Positions 37,202 to 44,795 of a DNA stretch of 64,000 nt are shown one piece after another; positions within the stretch are counted from its first letter, which is position 1; every line of letters starts with the position of its first letter. Position numbers and translations under genes: made by a program. This stretch comes from Lachnospiraceae bacterium. GTDB taxonomy: Bacteria > Bacillota > Clostridia > Lachnospirales > Lachnospiraceae. Under the pieces are notes generated by a model. The model did no database searches. It saw nothing but the letters and a program-made list of their open reading frames with translations, and was not told where the DNA came from. The stretch is taken from contig CAJTIU010000002.1 of NCBI GenBank assembly GCA_910576335.1, positions 299,482-363,481 of the forward strand, read 5' to 3'.

Positions 37202-38202
37202 AACTGACCGATTATATAATTGACCGCCTTTTTTCTGTTGTAATGTTTTTGGTAGCTGTTGTTTTTTCTATGGGGCTTCTTTGGTTAATGGGATTGCGTT
37301 ATGAATTTATTATTTATATCGAAATAATATTTGGGTTTTCCTTTCTTGCAGCATTTGTTTGGGACTACAGAAGAAAAAAGAAATATTACTGCGGATTTAT
37401 GGCTTTATTTGACGGACTTGACGACAAGACTTTATTAGCGGAGCTTGCAGAAAAGCCGGGATTTCTTGAGGGGAAACTGTTATATCAAATTCTACGCCTG
37501 TCTAATAAGTACATGAATGATAAGTTAGCGGAAGCGGGGGCTGCTAATCAAGAATACCGGGAATATATCGAAATGTGGGTACATGAAATAAAAACGCCGA
37601 TAACCTCTGCCCATTTAATCATTGAGAATGACAAAAATATTTCTACAATCCGCATAGATGATGAATTGAATAAAATAGACCATTTTGTAGAACAAGCCCT
37701 TTTCTATGCGAGAAGCACAACATTGGAAAAAGATTTTAAGATAGAAAAGACAACCTTGAAAACATTGGTACAGGAAGCGTTGAAAAGCTATTCCAAACAG
37801 ATCATTGAAGCCCATGGCAGACCTGTATTTGAGAATTTGGATATTCCGGTATTTGCCGATCGGAAATGGTGTGTATTCATTATAGGGCAGATCATAGCTA
37901 ATTCTGTTAAATATGCAAAAGAAAATCTAATCCTCACTTTTGAGGGAAGTTCTTTTGATAACGGGTGCAGCCTTTCTATCTCCGATAATGGAATTGGTAT
38001 AACCGAGGCAGATATTCTGAGGATTTTTGATAAGGGGTTTACCGGGGAAAATGGGCGTAAATTTGGAAAGTCAACAGGTATTGGGTTATATTTATGCCGG
38101 AAATTATGCCATAAGATGAATATGGAAATATCGGCGGCAAGCAGTTTTGAAAATGGGACAACCGTAAAGATTACGTTCCCCAAAGAAAATCTTTATTCAT
38201 GA
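37198..38202 (+). CDS. Intramembrane-sensing histidine kinase, BceS-like
   Basis: Protein of 334 residues: two closely spaced membrane helices in the first 60 with almost no extracellular loop, a charged linker, the phosphoacceptor MWVHEIKTPIT near 130, and an ATPase domain with NSVKYA, SDNGIGI and STGIGLYL. This is the BceS layout, where sensing is done through the partner ABC permease rather than by the kinase. It overlaps the regulator stop as ATGA. A hairpin terminator follows before the transporter genes. Confidence 0.92.
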   Translation: MKLTDYIIDRLFSVVMFLVAVVFSMGLLWLMGLRYEFIIYIEIIFGFSFLAAFVWDYRRKKKYYCGFMALFDGLDDKTLLAELAEKPGFLEGKLLYQILRLSNKYMNDKLAEAGAANQEYREYIEMWVHEIKTPITSAHLIIENDKNISTIRIDDELNKIDHFVEQALFYARSTTLEKDFKIEKTTLKTLVQEALKSYSKQIIEAHGRPVFENLDIPVFADRKWCVFIIGQIIANSVKYAKENLILTFEGSSFDNGCSLSISDNGIGITEADILRIFDKGFTGENGRKFGKSTGIGLYLCRKLCHKMNMEISAASSFENGTTVKITFPKENLYS

Positions 38203-38273
38203 CAACAGAAGACTCGCGAAGCGTGGATTCTATTGTTTGACATAGGAATATCCTGCAAAGCAGGATTGTACGG

Positions 38274-38300
38274 GCAGGCATGAAAAATGTCTGCTTCTTT
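38274..38300 (+). terminator. Terminator after the BceS-like kinase gene
   Basis: GCAGGCAT (38274-38281) pairs with ATGTCTGC (38287-38294), with one G-T pair, and is followed by TTCTTTTC. A smaller TCCTGC/GCAGGA hairpin lies just before it. It separates the constitutive sensor genes from the inducible transporter operon. Confidence 0.65.
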
Positions 38301-38314
38301 TCTCCCCCGAAACC

Positions 38315-38350
38315 TTACATTTTGGTAATGTAAATGTAATCTTATTTAAT
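38315..38350 (+). promoter_or_regulatory. Transporter promoter with overlapping inverted repeat
   Basis: TTACATT (38315-38321) and AATGTAA (38327-38333) form a perfect 7-bp inverted repeat with a 5-nt spacer. It overlaps a possible promoter TTGGTA-N17-TTTAAT (38322-38350). Placed before the BceA-like gene and after the regulator genes, it is the natural candidate for the BceR-like binding site. Bce-type operators are known to be TNACA/TGTAA palindromes, though usually with a different spacing. Confidence 0.5.
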
Positions 38351-38380
38351 GGCGCATTTTAATTTCTGAATGTACAATAT

Positions 38381-38443
38381 GAAATATCAAAATCGCATGG
38401 CAATTTTGATATTTCAACGAAAGAAAATACTTCGTATTTTCTT
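38381..38443 (+). promoter_or_regulatory. Two-hairpin leader before the BceA-like gene
   Basis: A 13-bp stem (38381-38393 with 38403-38415) and a 10-bp stem (38421-38430 with 38434-38443, loop TTC) fill the untranslated leader between the promoter and the RBS AAAGGAG at 38467-38473. The second hairpin is followed by GAGTC rather than a U-run. They could stabilise or attenuate the mRNA. Confidence 0.45.
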
Positions 38444-38479
38444 GAGTCTGACGAAATCAAGGATGAAAGGAGCAAAATT

Positions 38480-39250
38480 ATGAATACCCCGATTTTAGAG
38501 GTTTCTGACATTCAAAAATATTATGGAAACAAAGGAAACATTACCAAAGCTGTTAATCGTATTTCCCTGTCTGCCCACAAAGGGGAATTTGTCGGTATCA
38601 TGGGTGCGTCCGGCTCTGGTAAGACAACATTGTTGAACTGCATTTCCACAATCGACACAGTAACCAGCGGGAAAATTTTTGTTGAGGGGAAAGACATTAC
38701 TACTTTACGCGGAAAACAGTTGTCGGCTTTTCGGCGCGAAAAGCTGGGTTTTATCTTTCAAGACTTTAATCTGCTTGATACATTGACTGCGTATGAGAAT
38801 ATCTCCCTTGCCCTGTCCATTTCCGGCATAAAAGCAAAAGAGATTGATAAAAGGGTACAGGAAATTGCAAGGACATTGAATATCACGGAAGTCTTGGAAA
38901 AATATCCCTATCAAATGTCCGGCGGACAGCAGCAGCGTGTAGCCGCCGCCCGTGCAACGGTAACAAATCCGGCTCTTGTTTTGGCTGATGAACCTACGGG
39001 CGCGTTGGATTCCCGTTCTTCCCATATGCTTTTGGATATGCTGGAAGAATTGAACCAAAACCTTTCTGCAACAATCCTCATGGTAACGCATGATTCTTTC
39101 ACAGCCAGTTATTGCCGCCGTATTCTTTTTATTAAGGACGGGAAAATTTTCAATGAAATTCACCGTGGGACAAAATCACGGAAAGAATTTTTTGAGGAAA
39201 TCATGGAGGTAGTTTCTGTATTGGGAGGTGAAACCAATGACAGAGGGTAA
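38480..39250 (+). CDS. BceA-type peptide antibiotic ABC transporter ATPase
   Basis: Protein of 256 residues with Walker A MGASGSGKTT near 40, [16 protein letters not shown] near 150 (Met for Leu in the signature), Walker B LVLADEPTGALD and switch His in VTHDS. It energises the BceB-type permease. In characterised Bce modules the transporter frees lipid II-cycle intermediates from bacitracin- or nisin-like peptides and also signals their presence to the kinase. It overlaps the permease gene by 14 bp. Confidence 0.93.
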   Translation: MNTPILEVSDIQKYYGNKGNITKAVNRISLSAHKGEFVGIMGASGSGKTTLLNCISTIDTVTSGKIFVEGKDITTLRGKQLSAFRREKLGFIFQDFNLLDTLTAYENISLALSISGIKAKEIDKRVQEIARTLNITEVLEKYPYQMSGGQQQRVAAARATVTNPALVLADEPTGALDSRSSHMLLDMLEELNQNLSATILMVTHDSFTASYCRRILFIKDGKIFNEIHRGTKSRKEFFEEIMEVVSVLGGETNDRG

Positions 39251-41261
39251 ATTGATTATTTGCAATGTGCACAAAAACATACAGGACTATATGATTTATT
39301 TTCTGACGCTTACGGTTTCGGTAAGTATGTTTTACGCTTTCAATTCCATTCAGACCCAGCCAGCATTAAATGATCTTGACGTAACAAAGCAAATGCTTTC
39401 TGACCAGCTAGGGATATTGCTTTCTGTATTATCTGTTGTAGTGGCTATTGTGCTTGCATTTCTTATCCTGTATGCAAATCAGTTCCTCTTAAAACGCAGG
39501 AAAAAGGAATTAGGGATTTATACATTGTTAGGAATGGAAAAAGGGAAAATATCAAGGATTTTTGCCGGGGAAACCTTATGCGTGGGTATTCTGTCACTTG
39601 TGTTTGGGCTTATATTAGGGCTGCTTTTGTCACAGGGACTTTCCATATTTTCTTTACGCCTGTTTGCAATAGATATGAGTAAGTTTCAGATTGTTTTTTC
39701 CATAAGTGCGCTGAAAAGGACAATCGGCTGTTTTGTATTGATTTTTCTGATTGTTATGATTTTTAATGTGCGCACGGTTTCTTCGGTCAAGCTGATTGAC
39801 CTGTTGACCGCCAGCAGGAAGAATGAAGTCATGGCACTAAGGAACAAAGCCGCCGGGATTTCTTTAGCCGCGCTTTCTATCCTTTGTATTGTTTCTTCCG
39901 GCGTGATTATTCAGCACTATGGTATACTTCCCAGCCGCGAAAATTCATGGTTTCAGATTGCAGTAGTTTTATTAGCAGCAGGGACAGCACTTTTCTTCTT
40001 TTCTGTATCGGCAGTATTGCTTACAGCGGTACAGGCAAACAAAAAAATTTATCTGAAAGGGCTGAATACCTTTTTAAGCCGACAGATTGGAAGTAAAGTG
40101 CAGACGGATTTTATGACCATGAGCGTAGTATGCGCTTTGCTTACCATATCTATTTGTGGTATATCCGTGGGGATAAGTTCTGCTTTAACCATGAATGAAA
40201 CGTCTAAAGCTGCGCTTCCTTATGATCTGAATGTTGCCTGTGATATTGATGTAGCGGGAGAAACAGACATTGCGGCATATCTGAAATCAAGGGACGTGGG
40301 ATTAGGTATCTATGCAGACAGCATAGCGCAGATCAGTCTTTATGAAGCAGAAATAACCTATGGAGATTTATTTGAGGGGCAGGACTTAAACTTATGGCAC
40401 ATTGACAATGCCATTCCCGAAGTGGGTGTTTCGGTAGTTTCCATTTCAGATTTTAACCGTGCATTAGCGGCACAGGGGAAAGCCCCCATAAATCTTGCTG
40501 ATAATGAATTTCTCTTGAACTGTAATTACAAAGGTACTTTGCAATATATTGATTCGTTTTTGCAGTCCTGTACGGAAATTGACATGAATGGGACAATTTT
40601 ACAACCGGGTGGGAAGAAGCCGCTGGGTGAAACCGTTTTGATGACTTCGGTAGGCAATAATGACAGGGGAACCTTTATTGTTCCCGATCATGTCGCTGCG
40701 TCTTTAGCAAAAGACATGAATATTTTGTTAGTACAGTATAAACCCGGTATAAATACAGATGAAATATTGCAGAAAATGATACCGATTGGGCTGGAATGGG
40801 AAACACAAGGGTATCGGTATACTGAAAAAAACATGCTCAGCAGTATGTATTACGGCTCCTGCGCGTTGCTGGTATTCTTATGCTGTTATATCGGGCTAGT
40901 ATTTCTGCTGATATGCGCCGCGTTGCTGTCCTTAAAACAGTTGACAGAAACCGCAGATAATATTTACCGATATGGGTTATTACAAAAGCTGGGAACGGAT
41001 AGCCGGTTACTTTTCGGAGCTTTATTCAAGCAGATAGCAATATTCTTTGCCTCGCCGCTTTTACTTGCAGGAATGTTTTCAGCCTTTGGAATTGGAAAAA
41101 TCACAGCGATTGTAGAAGAATTTCTAAATATGCACATATCTACAAATATTGGTGTTACTGTTTTGATGTTCTTGATTGTGTATGGTGGATATTTCATTGC
41201 CACTTACCTGTCATGTAAACATATGGTTATGGAAAAACAAATTGAAGAATTGGAGGTTTAA
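39237..41261 (+). CDS. BceB-type ABC transporter permease and sensor
   Basis: About 674 residues: an FtsX-like first helix, helices 2-4 near residues 55-170, further helices to about 300, a large extracellular domain (about 310-530) between helices 7 and 8, then three C-terminal helices. The extracellular domain is the drug-sensing part in Bce-type permeases. The ATG at 39237 has GGGAGG 8 nt upstream and is preferred over 39228. Peptide specificity cannot be told from sequence. Confidence 0.92.
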   Translation: MTEGKLIICNVHKNIQDYMIYFLTLTVSVSMFYAFNSIQTQPALNDLDVTKQMLSDQLGILLSVLSVVVAIVLAFLILYANQFLLKRRKKELGIYTLLGMEKGKISRIFAGETLCVGILSLVFGLILGLLLSQGLSIFSLRLFAIDMSKFQIVFSISALKRTIGCFVLIFLIVMIFNVRTVSSVKLIDLLTASRKNEVMALRNKAAGISLAALSILCIVSSGVIIQHYGILPSRENSWFQIAVVLLAAGTALFFFSVSAVLLTAVQANKKIYLKGLNTFLSRQIGSKVQTDFMTMSVVCALLTISICGISVGISSALTMNETSKAALPYDLNVACDIDVAGETDIAAYLKSRDVGLGIYADSIAQISLYEAEITYGDLFEGQDLNLWHIDNAIPEVGVSVVSISDFNRALAAQGKAPINLADNEFLLNCNYKGTLQYIDSFLQSCTEIDMNGTILQPGGKKPLGETVLMTSVGNNDRGTFIVPDHVAASLAKDMNILLVQYKPGINTDEILQKMIPIGLEWETQGYRYTEKNMLSSMYYGSCALLVFLCCYIGLVFLLICAALLSLKQLTETADNIYRYGLLQKLGTDSRLLFGALFKQIAIFFASPLLLAGMFSAFGIGKITAIVEEFLNMHISTNIGVTVLMFLIVYGGYFIATYLSCKHMVMEKQIEELEV

Positions 41262-41264
41262 GTT

Positions 41265-41396
41265 ATGCCGGAAAATGTAAATTGGAGTGCTGTTTGGCAA
41301 AGTGTTACTGACACATGGCTTCCTTTATTTGGAGGGATTGCTTTAATTGTAGTTGCGGTCATTGTCATTCACATTATCAGAAAACGAAAAAAATAA
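41265..41396 (+). CDS. 43-residue single-span membrane peptide at the end of the bceAB-like operon
   Basis: An ORF of 43 residues begins 3 bp after the permease stop, with GGAGG 8 nt before its ATG. It reads as a polar N-terminal 20 residues with Trp (NWSAVWQ, DTWLP), a hydrophobic helix GGIALIVVAVIVIHII and a basic end RKRKK, so N-out/C-in topology is likely. It may be a small accessory subunit or regulator of the transporter. I do not recognise a family; spacing and RBS support it as real. Confidence 0.7.
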   Translation: MPENVNWSAVWQSVTDTWLPLFGGIALIVVAVIVIHIIRKRKK

Positions 41397-41480
41397 TAAA
41401 ACTTAAAAAGTAATCTGCCGCACGACGGCAAAAGAAAAAAAGCCGTCGCACAGCAGAGGTATTTTCATACGCCTATTCGT

Positions 41481-41520
41481 ACACGGCGGCTTTTGAGAAA
41501 TCAAAGCCGCCGTGTCTTTT
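41481..41520 (+). terminator. Terminator of the bceAB-like operon
   Basis: A perfect 13-bp GC-rich stem (41481-41493 with 41503-41515) followed by CTTTT. Several other hairpins lie around it: GACGGC/GCCGTC at 41424-41447, one at about 41531-41570, and GGCGGC/GCCGCC near 41643-41664. This makes 41397-41664 an unusually hairpin-rich, gene-free stretch. Confidence 0.8.
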
Positions 41521-41664
41521 ATGCGCAGCCCCATACAGAGGAAGTATGCCGCAGAAGCGGCGCATGGGGCGTGCGGCGAGTAGGGAAGATAAATCTTCTC
41601 TACTCGATTTAAAGAAGCGAGGATCTTTGCCTAAAGAGATATGGCGGCTAAAGGAGTTGCCGCC

Positions 41665-41760
41665 ATGAAATGCAAACTGTATCAACAAAATTCATCGGTC
41701 ATTGATTTGTTAAAAAAATTTTGTCTTGTGAAACGGAAAATCCAAATCAGCCCCAAATAA
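41665..41760 (+). CDS. 31-residue ORF with a strong ribosome binding site
   Basis: An ORF of 31 residues (begins MKCKLYQQNSS, ends KIQISPK) with AAGGAG 8 nt upstream, inside the AT-richer block. It is basic, has two Cys and no membrane segment. It could be a small gene brought in with the Bce-like module, the 5 prime remnant of a longer gene, or chance. I do not recognise it. Confidence 0.35.
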   Translation: MKCKLYQQNSSVIDLLKKFCLVKRKIQISPK

Positions 41761-41815
41761 CGGCTATTCACTCAAACAACGTCCCCAAATTGGGAGGCGC
41801 TGTTATCTGCGTTAT

Positions 41816-42349
41816 CTATGAAATTCTTATGGAAAATCCCTCATATATCCCTACGGAAACATCCTCACCGAAAGAATATTGATCCATTATTTCTTTCTCA
41901 AAATTATATATCGTCACAAGCTTCCTTTCGGGATCAACAATCCAGTATTCCCTTACACCGGCAGTACGGTATTTGAATAATTTCTTGTAATAATCCATTG
42001 ATCTGCTGCCAGTCGATGCAATCTCAATAATCCAGTCGGGAGCACCATGACAGCCTTTCTCGTCTAATTTAGACGGATCACATATAACAGAAATATCCGG
42101 TTCCAGATAATTATAATCATCCTCGTTAAGATATACAGCAAATGGAGCCGGGTATATCTCACAGTTTCCATTTTGGGAATCTATATAGTTTGCAATTATC
42201 TGAAACAATTTTCCACTTATCCTCTGATGTGTCCTGGTTGGCGCTGCTAAATAATAAATCTGTCCGTCAATCAGCTCAGCACGTTCTCCCTCTGGTAAAG
42301 CATGAATATCTTCTATTGTAAAGACTTCTTCTTTTCTTACTACATTCAT
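41816..42349 (-). CDS. Uma2-family (DUF820) putative endonuclease
   Basis: Protein of 177 residues with the PD-(D/E)xK-like fold signature of Uma2 proteins: GERAELIDGQIYYLAAPT near 20, EPDISVICD near 80, GAPDWIIEIAS near 100 with the catalytic Asp and Glu, and YRTAGVREYWIVDPE near 127. These proteins are common in cyanobacteria and Clostridia and are presumed nucleases. No obvious partner gene. Upstream (42350-42742) lies only an antitoxin-like fragment. Confidence 0.9.
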   Translation of the reverse strand: MNVVRKEEVFTIEDIHALPEGERAELIDGQIYYLAAPTRTHQRISGKLFQIIANYIDSQNGNCEIYPAPFAVYLNEDDYNYLEPDISVICDPSKLDEKGCHGAPDWIIEIASTGSRSMDYYKKLFKYRTAGVREYWIVDPERKLVTIYNFEKEIMDQYSFGEDVSVGIYEGFSIRIS

Positions 42350-42428
42350 GGTTTACACCTCCTGTTCTTAAGGATATTATAAGATATGGGGGTTCAGAAT
42401 ACAACTGGTTTTTGGGGTAATAATTTCT

Positions 42429-42506
42429 TTAAAGATTTTGGTATCTTAGAAACACATCTACTACTATCTGTTTTCCGTCATAATATCCTTTTATGGCTGC
42501 TAACAT
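42429..42506 (-). pseudogene. Truncated antitoxin-like N-terminal fragment
   Basis: A 25-codon ORF beginning MLAAIKGYYDGKQIVVD, with AAGGGG upstream of its ATG. The opening resembles small antitoxin-type proteins that start with ML(A)IKGYYDGxxIV and continue for another 40-60 residues with a beta-strand pattern. Here it stops after VFLRYQNL. It is probably a decayed antitoxin gene next to the Uma2 gene. The family match is from memory and tentative. Confidence 0.4.
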
Positions 42507-42742
42507 GTAATAACCCCTTTCAAACCGGAAAGAATTCTGGTTCCTGACAGATTTACCAGTCACAAGAAAAAATGTAACTGATCTGATAGAACGAGGAAGG
42601 ATGAGATGAGAAATAGAAAGTGAGGGTTCAATGCGCAGAAAAAACATGGATACGGCCTGATTTTCTCCAAATTTCTTTGTTTCAATGCATCGGTAAAACT
42701 TTCCTTACAAAATTGCAGAACTTATTGCATCTATGTTCTTTT

Positions 42743-42919
42743 TTACAGAACCTGAAAGATCACTGTTATGAACATGATGATTCCTATCATAATGGCTGCT
42801 ATGCCAAAGAAATAGCTTCTCTTGTTTCCATTTTTTCCGTCAACAATCCAAAACAGACCGCGCAGTATAAGAAGCAATCCTACAAAAATCGGGATGAATT
42901 TTTCAACAGCTTCTGTCAT
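42743..42919 (-). CDS. 58-residue membrane protein with two helices
   Basis: An ORF of 58 residues with two hydrophobic helices (about 8-26 and 38-57) joined by DGKNGNKRS. Its ATG overlaps the stop of the upstream membrane protein gene (ATGA), with GGGGAAAAG as RBS. The coupling argues that it is real. Function unknown; it probably acts with its larger neighbour. Confidence 0.65.
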   Translation of the reverse strand: MTEAVEKFIPIFVGLLLILRGLFWIVDGKNGNKRSYFFGIAAIMIGIIMFITVIFQVL

Positions 42920-43326
42920 TTCTTTTCCCCTTTCTGCCCTCTCTTTTTCTTAAAGACATAAATGACAGTATTGATGATACATAACAGCACAAAAAGACTC
43001 GTAAAGTTAATACAGATATCTTTATACGCTGTTTTCGCCAAAGGTTCCCGCAGTCCGCTAAACCAGACATAGGCGAACGCCAACAGCTGAGAGGGAATAT
43101 ATGCAATCAAATATCTGAGAGCCAAAGGCTTAACAGGCAGATTCGCACACAGCTCAAATGCCGCTATCCCGATCAGGAGAATGATAGCCCTGTCTAATTC
43201 GTGCCAGTTACCGCTTGGGTCTTCATAAATGCCTCTGCAAAGATACAAGATACTGTTCAATAATGTAATTGCTGTATATATCACCGAATAAATCGACACA
43301 ATATGGATCCATTTTTTCTGATTCAT
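42916..43326 (-). CDS. Four-helix membrane protein, possibly DUF6608-like
   Basis: About 136 residues with four hydrophobic helices (about 8-30, 45-65, 72-92 and 108-128) and a basic C terminus KKKRGQKGEKK. The ATG at 43326 has AAGGAA upstream; the same frame extends to 43530 without a better start, and that extension looks non-coding. I cannot assign a function; the DUF label is tentative. It overlaps the 58-residue membrane protein by 4 bp, forming a two-gene unit. Confidence 0.65.
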   Translation of the reverse strand: MNQKKWIHIVSIYSVIYTAITLLNSILYLCRGIYEDPSGNWHELDRAIILLIGIAAFELCANLPVKPLALRYLIAYIPSQLLAFAYVWFSGLREPLAKTAYKDICINFTSLFVLLCIINTVIYVFKKKRGQKGEKK

Positions 43327-43520
43327 TTTATTTCCTTTCCAAGGCTGCAGCCTAACGCATTGATCCCTATACCGAAACAGAAAGGTTCGTACCGGAGCTC
43401 CTCGCGCTCTTCCCCTCGCTTCCTGATGGCATTTTCCTGCTCCGTCTTCGCTTTTCCCCTCGCTTCCTTTGCGTCCTCCTTCATTCCTTTTTCTGCTTTC
43501 TTTTGATAGTTCTCCGCTTT

Positions 43521-43813
43521 CCCATAGCATAGCTGCATGATCTCAGTCGTCAGAGCCGCATACAGAAGGGAAGACTTAAAATCCTCATGGCAGATAAAAA
43601 TCCCCGTATGCCGTAAGCAGAAATACAAACACCATAAATCTGGTTATCATTCCTGTCGGAAGAATATGATTGACAATTACTGCACAGACTGTAAACAGAA
43701 AATAAATAGGAGATCATATTTTCTTTTTTAGGGTTTTTGTCAGGAAATACACCTGGAAAGACGTCTCAATCACGCCCATAATATATATTGAAAAACTCTA
43801 AATACTCAGCCAT
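43521..43813 (-). pseudogene. Wrecked GHKL histidine kinase gene
   Basis: Starting at the ATG at 43813, three reading frames together spell the membrane sensor of an AgrC-like kinase. MAEYLEFFNIY is followed by a frame change, then MGVIETSFQVYFLTKTLKKK and an in-frame TGA, then PIYFLFTVCAVIVNHILP through TAYGDF. After another frame change comes CHEDFKSSLLYAALTTEIMQL. The kinase and ATPase parts are absent; downstream only a K/E-rich stretch of doubtful coding value remains (to about 43323). It lay directly after the LytTR regulator gene, as its cognate kinase should. Confidence 0.7.
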
Positions 43814-43839
43814 GTTACCTGCCCCATATGTAAAAGCCC

Positions 43840-44544
43840 TTACATATTCTTCATATACTGCAGAACAACACCGGAAAACTCCTTACTCCGCAGCCGCGAT
43901 ACGGGAACCTCTTTGCCGTTATCCATATATGCAGTCCCGTTTTTATATCCTTTTAAATGCTTCAGGTTGATGAGATAGCTCCTGTGGCACCGGAAAAAAT
44001 GGCTGCCCAGCTTCGTTTCCAGATGTTCAATCCGCTCATAATAATCAACAACCTCTCCTGATGTCAGATTCAGATATATTTTCCGGTCTATAATCTCGCA
44101 GAAAACAATCTCCTCCTCCCGGATGATGCGCCCCTCATATCCTTTTTGCACTAACAGGCTGTCCTCGCCGTTGTTTTGCATAGAAGCAAAGAGGCGCTCC
44201 ATGGTCTTCCCAAACTGTTTTTCATCCACCGGCTTGACCAGATAATCGTAGGCCTGCACCTCGAAAGACTGAAACACCATCTCTTTCAGTACCGTGATGA
44301 AAATCAGAACCCCCCGGAACTTATCAGCTCGGAGCTTCCTTGCTGTTTCCAGGCCGTCCATGCCCTTCATCTGGATATCCAGAAACAGAATGTCAATCTG
44401 CCCGTCATAATTCAGCAGCTCCTCACCGCTTAAAAATGTCCGAAGCTGGATTTCCCTGTTCTTTTTACGGAAAAAGTCGGAGGCCATTGCCCTTATATGA
44501 TCGGACATATATTTTTCATCATCACAAATTGCAATATGGATCAA
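43840..44544 (-). CDS. LytTR-family response regulator, orphaned
   Basis: Protein of 234 residues: receiver (CDDEK, phosphoacceptor in LFLDIQMKGMDG near 58, Lys in LVKPVD near 104) and a LytTR domain from about 130 (CEIIDRKIYLNL, HRSYLINLKHL). The start is TTG at 44544 with AGGAGG 7 nt upstream, since no ATG fits. The gene is intact although its kinase partner downstream is destroyed, so it may be driven by another kinase or act unphosphorylated. Paired direct repeats upstream suggest self-regulation. Confidence 0.9.
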   Translation of the reverse strand: MIHIAICDDEKYMSDHIRAMASDFFRKKNREIQLRTFLSGEELLNYDGQIDILFLDIQMKGMDGLETARKLRADKFRGVLIFITVLKEMVFQSFEVQAYDYLVKPVDEKQFGKTMERLFASMQNNGEDSLLVQKGYEGRIIREEEIVFCEIIDRKIYLNLTSGEVVDYYERIEHLETKLGSHFFRCHRSYLINLKHLKGYKNGTAYMDNGKEVPVSRLRSKEFSGVVLQYMKNM

Positions 44545-44568
44545 TGCGCCACCTCCTCGCCATTATTC

Positions 44569-44601
44569 GGCAACGGCAAAAGAAAAACTTTTGCCGTTGC
44601 C
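44569..44601. terminator. 14-bp perfect inverted repeat upstream of the LytTR gene
   Basis: GGCAACGGCAAAAG (44569-44582) pairs with CTTTTGCCGTTGCC (44588-44601), loop AAAAA on the plus strand. It lies 25 bp before the TTG start, inside the probable leader of the regulator mRNA. It could be an attenuator or a stop for read-through from the kinase gene on the right; there is no trailing U-run. Confidence 0.55.
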
Positions 44602-44640
44602 ACAGACTGATTTTCAATCTCTATCATAACCTGCCCGATA

Positions 44641-44690
44641 TGTCAAAACAATTTAATTGCTGTGAAATGTTTATCTGTTGCCGCGAAATG
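44641..44690 (-). promoter_or_regulatory. Candidate LytTR binding site and -35 box
   Basis: Two direct repeats, TTGCTGTGAAATG (44657-44669) and TTGCCGCGAAATG (44678-44690), start exactly 21 bp apart, two helical turns, the phasing used by LytTR-type regulators. On the minus strand a perfect -35 TTGACA (44641-44646) lies 10 bp downstream of them, and the -10 region after it is poor, as expected of an activator-dependent promoter. It should drive the regulator gene at 44544. Confidence 0.55.
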
Positions 44691-44795
44691 ATGGATAAAA
44701 TCCTGTGAACCACGCAGGGGATTTCGTCCACGGCTGCCGGCTCACCGCTGGTTGCCCGGACAATCTAAGCATTCGTTTACTTCTTCAATAGGCAG

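Noticed and set aside
35813-41815. Complete integrative element or prophage
   Set aside because: No integrase, relaxase, replication or structural phage gene was found; only cargo-type genes and possible site remnants.
42653-42961. Plus-strand ORF of about 100 residues opposite the small membrane genes
   Set aside because: It has no RBS, and the minus strand shows two coupled membrane ORFs with good start sites.
43323-43520. Coding continuation of the kinase remnant into a K/E-rich tail
   Set aside because: The frame is open but the composition is low-complexity, no family is recognisable, and the 3 prime end overlaps the start of a better supported membrane protein.
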